This document shows positions 1 through 10,100 of a stretch of 64,000 bases of DNA, piece after piece (the first letter of the stretch is position 1; each line of letters opens with the position of its first letter). This stretch comes from Akebia trifoliata (lineage: Eukaryota > Streptophyta > Magnoliopsida > Ranunculales > Lardizabalaceae). Made by a program: the position numbers and the translations under genes. A model generated the notes under the pieces. That model was given only the letters and a program-made list of their open reading frames with translations. It made no database searches and was not told the origin of the DNA. The stretch is taken from contig CM030714.1 of the NCBI GenBank assembly GCA_017979445.1, forward strand, positions 44,469,220-44,533,219. Direction: 5' to 3'.

Positions 1-631
1 GTAACAGTCTCTAACATCAAAACCGATCATATCTCCACGAAGAATTGATGGAACTTTATTAATTTGAATGTTTTGATTATGAAATGTTTCTGTTAGATCC
101 TTAGCTACGCTCGGCATATTTCGATTCAACTTCATTTTCATTCTCCTCGATGGCGTGACAACCTTGTGATTATGATCATCGTTGAAAACCGACACTCCAT
201 TTTACTGTACGTTGGTCGAATACAATGCGCATGTTTGCTTCACATCCACATTTAAAAGTAGAACAACTTCTTACAATTCTCTTTTTCCCCTTTTCATTCT
301 CATCTGTTATCGCATCTTCTTTTATCCTCGATGTATATTTGCCTTCATGTATGCAAATATATCTTATCCCAGTCACCGCATTTGAACCTCTTATCGTCCT
401 AGAACTACTTCGTACACGAATGCAAAACCCTTCTTGACATCCGTATTCTTCATAGTATTTTTTTGTTTCCTCAGTTGAATCAAAAACCATCCCAACATAT
501 GGTGCATTTAACTTTCGAACATCTTTGTTAGGACTGAGGCAATCAACACGTTCTACTTCCATAATCGAAGATGATCCCACATTTTCATTCACATGTACAC
601 TCCCACACTTGTCAACGTCAATCGTATCCAT
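1..631 (-). pseudogene. FAR1/FHY3-family DNA-binding domain protein, frameshifted and cut by the window edge
   Basis: Reading from an ATG at 631 leftwards gives about 150 residues with the FAR1 pattern: PYVGMVFDSTEE, a YYEEYG...GFCIRVR stretch, then GCEANMRI and VKWSV. The frame then hits a stop at 176. Shifting frame near 188-192 restores the next family motif (FNDDHNHK, the HNH zinc ligands), followed by a stretch ending GFDVRDCY at the left edge. The gap between the W and the F is two bases short of what the family needs, so this is an indel. FAR1 proteins are transposase-derived transcription factors that bind DNA through a WRKY-GCM1-like zinc finger. The gene continues beyond the window. 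It could instead be a Mutator-like transposase relic; a sequencing error is the other explanation for the shift. Confidence 0.75.
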
Positions 632-1032
632 GAAGAATTATCTAAAACAAATTAACAAAGTCCCAGTTAAGGTTAACTAAAATATATTGAAATTTGTATT
701 TATTCAACATCTAAATAATAATACAAAAGTAGTTGCCAACTCATGTTTCTTACATTCAAATCAATAATACTCGAAGCTATCTAAAAGAATAAATGGAAAG
801 CCATTTCTAAAATCCTCAAAAGGATTAGTGGCATGTGTGTCAAATAGCTAGTTAACTTACCCCGAAAAGCCTTAGAAAATATGACCAAATCTCTAAGGCC
901 ACTTGTAATGAATGAGTAAGTGATCTACATTTACTTATTACATCCCCAATTTCATAAATAATTTATCACACCCTAGTTAAATATTAAAACACACAATCCA
1001 AACATTACAAAAGCTTGGTTCAACTAATTATT

Positions 1033-1370
1033 TCAACATTACAAAGCGTCATAACACATTGAAACAACTTTAGCAGTCATTTACAATTAGGATTAGGCTT
1101 ATATAAAATCCTAAATCTAATAAATAGAAATCTTTATAAATAAATAAAAAAGACAAAATAATGAGAGTGTGTGTTTCTATTGGCACCCCAACTTTTACCT
1201 ATTCTCAACATTACAAAGTGTTATAACACATTGAAACAACTTCAACAGTTAATTACAATTAGGCTTAGGCCCATATAAAATCTTAAATCTAACAAATAGA
1301 AATCTAAAACAAAACAAAAAATTTGAGAGTGTGTTTCTATTGGCACCTCAATTTTCACTTATTCTCAATG
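1033..1370. repeat. Imperfect tandem duplication, about 170 bp x 2
   Basis: Two adjacent units share TCAACATTACAAAG, ACACATTGAAACAACTT, ACAATTAGG and TCTATTGGCACC in the same order, with small indels. They lie in the putative 5'UTR intron of the FAR1-like gene. No coding content seen. Confidence 0.75.
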
Positions 1371-2170
1371 ATGACTTTTTTTTTAAGGGGTGAATCTCCA
1401 TTTCGTACCCTGAATATGACAAAATTTCGGATTCGGTACAGTGTTCATTTTAACTCCCAAAACATGTTTTTATAGTTAATTCGTCACTTTTATAATGTAC
1501 GAATTCATGAATGCTGTCAGTTTTATAGTCTATGAATTCATTGATAAAATACCAGCAATTTTGCCTTACCAGCGATTTCACTGGTAATTTTTGAATGAAT
1601 TAGTTGATACTAAACATGATGAATTTGCTGGAAAAACATGTTTTGGGATTTAAAATGAACAATGTACCAAAACCAAAACCCATTTGCAGTATCATACCAT
1701 GTACAATGTAACAAAACCAAAACCCATATGTGTCGTACGAACACATTTAAAATGAACAATGTACCACAACCAAAACCCATTAGATAGAGTATGGCTTTCT
1801 AGGAATATCACATGCTTAACAAGAAATCCCTTTGGGGATTTTCTTCAAACATCCAGTGAACAAGCCTATTTATTTTATTGGGTCGTAAGCAACAGATGCT
1901 TAACATGTAACACCTTTGAGCTTTTTCTTCAAACACAAAGTGAATAAATTTCTGCATAATAAATCTGTTTTTCCTTCTTCAAATAAACATAAATAAAATC
2001 ATAAACATTAATAAAAAGGCATAGAAAATACATCAAAAATATAAACTATGATGGAAAAAAAAAAAACAAGAAATGTTTAAAGGTGATAATTTCATAGCTA
2101 TAAAATTTAAAATTAAAAAAATTAAAAAAAAAGAAAAAGAAAAGTAATTAAGGGTTGCTGATTTCTTACC

Positions 2171-2480
2171 TGAGAGAGAGAGAGAGAGTGAAGATGAAGA
2201 TCGAAGTCTGTCGAGGAAGACGTGTGTCTGTGTGTCGTCCGAACGCAGAGGGCAGAAGAAGAAGATGAAGGAAGAAGACGAAAGAGGGTTTCGTCGCCGT
2301 TGTCGAAGAGGAAGAAGACGAAGAGAAGTTTGTAATTCCTTCGAACGCAAAGGGCAGAAGACGAAGAGGAAGAAAACGAAGAGAAGTCTGTGTAAGACGA
2401 AGATCTGTTAGAAGAGGAAGGAGCTGAATCTGTGTGTCTTCGAACGCAGAACCGAAGAAGACGAAGATCTGTTTTGATAT
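2171..2480 (-). other. Probable 5'UTR exon of the FAR1-like gene
   Basis: On the minus strand a CT-rich stretch with repeated CTTCTTCC motifs ends in CAG/GTAAGAAATC at 2171/2169, a strong 5' splice donor. A matching acceptor (TTTAG) lies just upstream of the ATG at 631. This suggests an untranslated first exon and an intron of about 1.5 kb. The right border is a guess. The serine-rich open frames here look like products of the pyrimidine bias, not proteins. Confidence 0.4.
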
Positions 2481-2649
2481 TTAGATTTGGGTTTTTTTTA
2501 ACGGGGAGGCGCTTGCAAATATGCAAACTTTGTTATTTTACAATCGATTGTACCGCTACACCCGATCTGGACCGCTGATCTGCGCAAAATCTGACGGCTG
2601 ATTTCGTGTGTCGCGATGAGGGTCGAAATGGGGGTCGTAGGAACGTGAC

Positions 2650-2651
<2 letters not shown>

Positions 2652-2688
<37 letters not shown>
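2652..2688. repeat. (AT)n microsatellite
   Basis: Uninterrupted AT dinucleotide run of about 37 bp directly abutting the first nested-palindrome element. The same tract resumes at 3029-3051 after it. Confidence 0.95.
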
Positions 2689-2691
<3 letters not shown>

Positions 2692-3028
2692 AAATGTTCA
2701 GCAACAAACATTTTGGCAAAACATTTTTCAAAACATGCATTAGAGGTTTTGGAATGGGCTGATTTTTGGTGAGGATGATCTCTACGGTGAGGTGATCATC
2801 ATCACCAAAAATCAGCCCATTCTAAAACTTCTAACCCCATCAAAAATGGCTTACAAAAATGAACGGTCCACGATTTTTCAACTTGTAAACAGGGGTTAGA
2901 AGTTTTGCAATGGGCTGATTTTTGGTGAGGATGATCTCCTCACCGTAGAGATCATCTTCACAAAAAATCAGTCAATTCCAAAACCTCTAACCCATGTTTT
3001 GAAAAATGTTTGTTGCTGAACGGGACCC
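2689..3028. mobile_element. Nested-palindrome MITE, copy 1, inside a (TA)n tract
   Basis: About 340 bp running from GGGAAATGTTCAGCAACAAA to its inverted partner TTTGTTGCTGAACGGGACCC. Each half is itself a hairpin: the arm GGAATGGGCTGATTTTTGG is followed by its complement 60-70 bp later, in both the left half (about 2741-2836) and the right half (about 2895-2992). The whole element is therefore a palindrome of two palindromes around a short unique centre. Both sides are (AT)n. Rice Micron MITEs are known to sit in TA microsatellites; assignment to that type is inference from structure only. No coding capacity. Confidence 0.8.
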
Positions 3029-3051
3029 ATATATATATATATATATATATA
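3029..3051. repeat. (AT)n microsatellite between the two nested-palindrome elements
   Basis: About 23 bp of pure AT repeat separating copy 1 from copy 2. Confidence 0.9.
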
Positions 3052-3409
3052 GGGTCACGTTCAAGGGCCAACTTTTTGGCGAAACATTTTTCAAAACATG
3101 AATTAGAAGTTTTGGAATGGGCTGATTTTTGGTGAGGATGATCTCTACGGTGAGGAGATCATCCTCACCAAAAATCAGCCCATTCCAAAACTTCTAACCC
3201 ATGTTTACAAGTTGAAAAATCGTGGACCGTCCATTTTTTGTAAACTATTTTTGATAGGGTTAGAAGTTTTGGAATGGGCTGATTTTTGGTGAGGATGATC
3301 TCCTCACCGTAGAGATCATCCATCCTCACCAAAAATTAGTCCATTCCAAAACTTCTAACTCATGTTTTGAAAAATATTTTGCCAAAAAGTTGGCCCTTGA
3401 ATGCCACCC
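3052..3409. mobile_element. Nested-palindrome MITE, copy 2
   Basis: About 358 bp with outer ends GGGTCACGTTCAAGGGCCAA and the inverse TTGGCCCTTGAATGCCACCC. The internal doubled-hairpin plan is the same as copy 1, including the GGGCTGATTTTTGGTGAGG arms and the AGTTGAAAAATCGTGGACCG centre. The outer 20 bp differ from copy 1 (TTCAAGGGCCAACTTTTTGG against TTCAGCAACAAACATTT), so these are sister subfamilies, not a simple tandem duplication. TA-rich sequence flanks both sides. Confidence 0.8.
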
Positions 3410-4983
3410 ATCTATATATATACCAAAATACCCTTAGATTCGAATTTCCAAAGTGTATTTATAGCACTTTAACGTGTGCCCTTACAAGCAATTCACTGAA
3501 CGCTTAAGAATTACTAAAGTATATAATCAAGATTATGTCGTAAGTGGTCTTTATCTCACAAAGGGGAGAGCCTCCAAAAGTAAGCAACCTAGAGATTTTG
3601 CTTTTGGCTTCTCTATATCTTTATGCTTCAACCTAATATTACATAAACACTCTCAATAATTTATGTATTGAGATCTTAATCACAAACTGAAGACAAGACA
3701 CCTTTTTACACTCTCAATAATTTATGTATTGAGATCTTAATCACAAACTCTTAATCACAAACTGAAGACAAGACACCTTTTTGCAATAGAAATTACATTC
3801 ATCCCCCCCCCCAAATGTTTTCTCATCAAGAACATAAAAACATATGTTACTAACAACCTCCAAAACTAAAAACCAACTCTTTAACTTATGACATTTTCCT
3901 AGGTGCAATTATACATCGGGCAAAAATTTTCTAAGGAAATTCATTTTTCTCATGCCCCTTTTCTCAAGAAATTATTTTTTGTTAAAAATGAAAAAAGAAA
4001 AGAGATATATATATAGTTTCTAAGCTAAGTATAGGTAAGGTAGGAGACCCTCAAACAAAATTTCCCTAGGAAATGCATATTTTCCTACCTTTGTTTCAGA
4101 TTTTGCCAAGAAAATTATTGTCACTAACCATTTTTTGATAAATGAATTTCCTAGGAGATGAAAAACATTTGAGGACTACATAAACATTGAATTTCAGCTC
4201 TAATCAATTTGTTAAAATTAATCTACTCCAACCACAGCCCCACCCATTAGACTACCAGCAATCAAACTTTTGATCAAATAAGTTTTGCATGATAATGAAA
4301 TTGATCCAAGAACAATATAAAGAAAATTTAAAGATGCAAGAACACAAAGAAAACACAAAGAGCTACGTGGTTATCTTACGATTGAGGTACATCCTCCACT
4401 ATCTAAAAAACTTTGTGTTATATATATTACAATATTCTTTCACTACATAAAGATAAATATATACCCCACAAAGTATGGTACCTAGGTTTTACATATTACA
4501 ATGAAATTATGGAAAATCCTTTCAACCAACGAAAAATTGTTGAATAATTGACAGTTCTTACTGACCAGTACCATCAAGCTCCACAAACCCTAATATATTC
4601 GTACAATAGTTCACAATAAATATAACCTAAAAAATAGCTAGGCACAACTAAAAACTGATTTTCTGAAGAAAAAGTGATTTGTGCATCCATGTGTACCATT
4701 TTGCATTTCACATAAACAAATTTAAAAACATTCTCCAACCCTATGTTCACATGTTCGTTGGCCTGCTCATGTCAAATTTGGATTTGTAATTAACCACACT
4801 AAAATGAATCAAGTAATTCGTAAAGGTAGTTCAGTAGAAAACGTTTATGATAGTCTCGAGGAAGAAGACTTGAGTCAAGACAACATGTCATCGTTTTGAA
4901 AATACGGGGGATTCTCTAAAATTAACTAAAACCCAAAACATGGGGTATCTCTTATATTAACCCAAGTGTGAGGATATTACTAA
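3410..4983. other. Intergenic AT-rich DNA without a recognisable gene
   Basis: Apart from a short direct duplication at 3648-3783 I see only AT-rich sequence with scattered short homopolymers. No long open frame, splice-linked exons or clear element ends. Confidence 0.6.
3648..3783. repeat. Short direct tandem duplication, about 60-74 bp x 2
   Basis: CACTCTCAATAATTTATG...GACACCTTTTT occurs twice in a row. The second copy carries an extra internal duplication of CTTAATCACAAACT. Confidence 0.85.
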
Positions 4984-5209
4984 GTGTGTTTGGTAACACT
5001 TCTGAAGTCCGAAAGGAGGTGGTCCGCCTTTAAAATTCAAACTTCAAAAGCTCTATTTCCATTTATTTCATTTTAGATTTTAGACTTCAAAACTAACATT
5101 CAGAAATTTTGAACTAGTGATGAGGGGACTTTGGATGAAACATATTCGGTCTAATTTCTACTTTCCAGACTTCAACCTTCAGCCTTCATAACTGTTACCA
5201 AACATAGCC
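4984..5209. mobile_element. PIF/Harbinger-like MITE
   Basis: A 226-bp element with terminal inverted repeats GTGTGTTTGGTAACA / TGTTACCAAACATAGCC and matching TAA trinucleotides at 4981-4983 and 5210-5212. TAA/TTA target duplications and TGTTTGG ends are typical of the PIF/Harbinger (Tourist) group. Non-coding. Confidence 0.65.
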
Positions 5210-5647
5210 TAATATTGATTAAAAAATGGAGGGTTTCGGATTCACTTTTTTCCTTGAATCTAGTAGTATCACGAGTCTTTTTCTTTTTTTTTTTATCATT
5301 ATGCTAGTAAGGCTAATGGGACTCTATTGGCCATGGAGAAATCTTTTTTTTGGAGAAGATTCTCAAGAAATTAGTTTTTCTTGAGAAAAAAAAAAAAGAA
5401 TTTTAGAGGATGGACATCTACTACACGCGTAACGGACCTACCTACACATCATCCATACCAATCATTGGGCCAAGGGTGGGTAAAGTGAACTATAACTTGG
5501 CCGTGTATCATTACCAAATGATCCTAGCCACTTAATTAATGGATTTTTTTTCTTTACTTTCACCCATATTTGTATACCACCCAAAAATCCGATGCGCGAA
5601 GAACACAACAAATTTCTAACACATTATTCTATCAGATGTGTCAATCC

Positions 5648-6185
5648 CGAGTGATTTTTTTGCTCACATCCTAACAGCCATTTGACATGTGGCATGAATG
5701 ACGTCAGTAATAAAGAGAAAGTTTCACTCTTGCCTTTTTAAGATTTCAAATCTTAAAAAAATCCTTGGCCCACATTGATTATCACATTGACAATCCAACT
5801 ACACAACCTTCTTTTTTTTTTTTATTAATATAACAATAACACAACCTTTTAGCTTTCATGAAAATATTCATATTCAAAAAATTAAAATAGTTATTTTTGA
5901 AACTTAATCAAAGGTATTGAAAATGGATGGCCAATGAGCACCAAAATTTTGAAATAAAATTAAACAGTGAAAAATAATTTTTTTTTTTTTAAAAGTACAT
6001 ATAATTTTGTCATTAATGGTCTCATTGCATCAGATCAATCATGTTTTTGAATATCACAATGTGATCAAATTAGAAAATTTTCTTTTTATCATTATGGGCA
6101 GGAGAGAGAAACTTTCTTTGTCATTGCTAACGTCATTCACGCCACATGTCAAGCACATGTTGGGATGTGAGCAAAAAATCACTCG
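5648..6185. mobile_element. Long-TIR MITE (Mutator-like), copy A
   Basis: A 538-bp element beginning CGAGTGATTTTTTTGC and ending GCAAAAAATCACTCG. The inverted similarity continues for about 90-100 bp per side, including the CACATCC, TTGACATGTGG, ATGACGTCA and GAGAGAAAGTTTC-type blocks. The flanks TCAATCCC and TCAATACC look like a diverged 8-9 bp target duplication, which with the long TIRs suggests a non-autonomous Mutator-like element. The ORF across its right half is not a gene. Confidence 0.65.
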
Positions 6186-6217
6186 TCAATACCCTCACAC
6201 ATTTTTGAGTAATTTGA

Positions 6218-6772
6218 CGAGTGATTTTTTGCTTATATCCCATAGTCGTTTGACATGTGGTGCGAATGAAATCAGCAATAGAGAGAAAGTTTCTCTCTTG
6301 CTCGCACGTCTTCTGCCCACAAATTTATTTTTTAAGATTTTAAATCTTAAAAAGGGTCATTGAGCCTACATTGATTATCACATTGACAATCAAATAATAC
6401 AGTCTTCTGGATTTCACGAAAATATTCATATTAAATAATAATAATTAAAAATTATTTTTCGAACTTGATCTAAGGTGTTGAAAATAGATGGCTACCAAGC
6501 ACCTAAATTTTAAAATAAAATTGAACTATGAAAAATAACTATATTTTTATTTTTTATTTTTAAAATTCAACTAATTTTGTACTCTACAACCCTATTTCCT
6601 CGGATCATATTTTTTAATGTAGTAAGGTGATTAGATAAGAAAATTTTCTTTCTTTTTTTATTTTTTTATTTTTTATTTACAGTGGCAGTGGAGAGAAACT
6701 TTCTCTCTCATTGTTAATGTCATTTGCTCCACATGTCAAATGGTTGTTAGGTTTTGAGCAAAAAATTACTCC
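6218..6772. mobile_element. Long-TIR MITE (Mutator-like), copy B
   Basis: A 555-bp sister of the element ending at 6185, in the same orientation and only 32 bp away. It shares the TGATTATCACATTGACAATC and AAAATATTCATATT interior blocks and has inverted ends CGAGTGATTTTTTGC / GCAAAAAATTACTCC. The pair may be sequential insertions or a tandem duplication. Non-coding. Confidence 0.65.
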
Positions 6773-7186
6773 ACATTTCGTATAGTTTCCGATTCTACGA
6801 ATTACCAAAATAAAACTATAAAAGGCCAATCAGTTTCATTTCTCCTCCTAAACATCCGACCAACCATTGTCTTTCGCCTTTCTTTCTCTTCCAGTCGTTC
6901 AAACGTCTAAAACGGTCAAATCTATCATTTCATCACAACCATAGATCATAAATCAATCAAATGGTCCAAAAACGATCTTGACAATTCATGAACCAAAATG
7001 TTTGACCAGCTGGACCAATTCATACCCAACTTAAAAACTCTCTTATAACTTTTAATTTAAGTTTTTTTTTGTTCTTTTTTTTTCTGTGTTGCACTACTTC
7101 TTCTTCCTCTCCTCCGTAAAAAGGAGGGGAGGAAAAAAAAAAAGAAAGGGCCGTGTGGCGTGGTGTGGTGTGGTTTCAGTGTTAAA

Positions 7187-10100
7187 ATGGCGACGAGTGT
7201 AGTGGAAGGATTAGGAAATCCATCTAATCCTTCCTACGTGAGAGGGACAAGACCTTTCGAAGCAATAAATTGCTTTCAACCAAAGCTGATGCCTACCAAT
7301 GGAATATGGCAGGAGAAAAAGCCATTACAGTTCTCTCTTGTTCTCTTCTTCACACAGTTATTAATGGTTACTCTAACCAAACAATTACTTGTCTTTGTTC
7401 TCAAACCCTTACGCCAACCCACAATTATAGCTGAAGTCTTGGTAAGTCTCTCACATTTCCCAAGCTTCAAAATTTTCAAATTTTTTTTTTTTTTTTTTTT
7501 TTTTGAACGTTTTGGTGCATATTAGACATTTTTGTGCTTTGAGCTGATGAGTGATGGACATGCTTCTTTTGACTTCAGTCTTTTTAAAAGACTAGTGAAA
7601 AAAGACCCAAATGCCCTTATCTTTAACTTCTTATGAAAAATCCTTGATTTTTCTTCCCAAAACCAATCATCTTCAAGTTCTTTGACCTCCCTGTTATATG
7701 TTTTTTTAAAAATATAATCCCAAAGTTTATATTTAATTCATTGTTTCAAAAAAAAAAAAAAAATTAACTCATTATAGAAAATCCTAGATTTTCTTTCAAA
7801 ATCACATCTTTTTCAAGTTCCCAAAAATCCTATTTCTTTTTCTTCCCGAACCAAATAATCTTCAAGCTCTTCAACTTTAATCCACTCAACCTTATTTTAT
7901 CCATCATTTTCTACCATACTTCGTTAGTAGAAAACCCTAGATTTTTTTTATCCAACATTTTGTTGTTTATACTTTCACAAAAATCATGTCTTACCTCGAG
8001 ATTTGAAGATGAAGGTTGAAGTACATAATATCATAAGTTTGATAATTAGAGTTAAAAATTTTTATCCAAAAGAGGTTGAAGATGATTGATTTCGAAAAGA
8101 AAAATCTGGGTTTTCGGCTAGAAAAGCCCCTTACTCTTTCATACTATAACGGCAATATAAACATACTTCATTTTAAGAATATTTACGAAAGAAACATGTG
8201 AAATTTTTTTCTCACAAGAAAGTCGATAAGGGATTTCACAAAATCTCCATTGACTAATAGCACAACAACTAACATGCGTAATTTTTATAAATTGGGGATG
8301 CCCTCAATACACGCAGCTTCGTGCGATTGGTCTATCTGAGATTCTGTAAAATCCTGGATCGACTTTCGTGTAAAAAAAAATTTCTTAAGAAACATGATTG
8401 TAAATGTTAGTAATGTCGCATTGAAATCATGAAGTTAACATTCACCTTTTATTTTCATAAAATAGGCTGGCATATTGTTGGGTCCTTCTATGATGAGTAG
8501 AGTCTCGGATTTTGGGTTGACTTACTTCCCCGAGGGAGGCGTGTCGGTGCTCGAAACCCTATCTCATGTTGGGCTCCTTTACCACATCTTCTTGGTTGCA
8601 GTGAAGATGGACATCAGCATCATTAAAGCCACCGGATTAAAAGCCGTCATCCTTGCTCTCATTTGTATTAGCTTGCCAATTCTTATTGCCTACAACTTCT
8701 CAGTTAATCTCAAAATACATACTTTCATTGGCTCATATGAACCAAGTCAGATTTTCTCCTCCCTTGCGCAGGTCCTTGTCCTTGGTGTTGCCTTTTCCAT
8801 TACAGCCTTCCCAGTTATCGTTAGTATCCTCACTGACCTTAAACTCCTTGGTACCGAAGTTGGGAAGTTATCCATGGCCTCAGCCATCCTTATCGAAATG
8901 TCATGTTGGATCATCTTGGTTACCGCCCTTCCCCTGACCGATAATATCAAGTCGTGGGAAGAGATTGATCAACAAACCCACAGTTATGTATCCTTGTTGG
9001 TGATCATATCTGGTTTATGCTTCGTCTTCTTTGTTATCTATGTTATTCGTCCCATACTAGTACGGCTTGTTGACCAACCCAAAGGTGATAGCTTTAACAA
9101 TTACCTCTTATGTGTCATTCTTACAATTGTTTTGTTGTGCTCCTTCATCTCTGAAGTCATTGGCTTTCGCTCTATCTTTGGCCCGTTTGTGTTCGGACTC
9201 GTTATCCCCAAGGGTAAACTTGTACCACCTTTGGTTGAGAAAGTTGAGTTTGTGACTGAATTATTTCTCCCACTCTACTTCCTTGTAAGTGGTCTTAGAA
9301 CTGATATTTGGAGCTTGTCATCGAAACACTACCATTGGAAGTACTTATTAGCCACGGCTATGGGGACCTCAGCCATCAAGGTGGCTGTCATTTTCCTCAT
9401 TGGCCTCTTCAAAAATATGAAATTTCACGATGGAATTACTCTCGGATTGCTCTTGAATACTAAAGGTGTTCTAACAATTGTTGTCCTCAATTTGGCGATG
9501 GACGAACAGGTTCTTTCTTAACCAGTATCTATATCACTCTCTTTCATTTATTGATGCGGCGAAAAACATAAGGCTTTTGATGAATTATACAAGTAAAATT
9601 CAAGTTTCTAATGACATTTGAGGTATAATATCTAGTGTACTACTGAGATGAGAAGATATTCTTAGGAATTCCCTAAAAAATGGATCCCAAGGACCAATAT
9701 TTTTCCTCCCAATCTCAGTTGTATGTTGGACACTGTGTCAAAGGTCAGGATGGGAATTTAAGAGAAGATTGGAAAAAGACATTCTTATACTTGCATGTGG
9801 CACATGTACTAAGGTTGTCAATGGGCAAATTCATGCCGGTCATTGCTGAGCCCGAATCCGGCCCTAAGGAGACGGATTTTAACTATAGCAGCATAAACCC
9901 TCATCGAGCCTTAGTCAGCTAAGTCCAAACCTAACCCTTATGAGCTCAGTTTGATTTTTGAATTTTATAAAAATGTTATATTCATGTACATTTTGAAGTC
10001 ATTTGGAACTATTTGATGCTACTTTTCATCAAAACAGGGTACAATCTCCATCCTAGTTGCAAAATGGTTAGTGATGAGTAAACTTGTTATTCTATGATAT

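Noticed and set aside
2033..2526. Serine/arginine-rich open frames on the minus strand
   Set aside because: They come from a CT-rich tract with a good 5' splice donor; composition, overlapping frames and lack of motifs fit a 5'UTR, not a protein.
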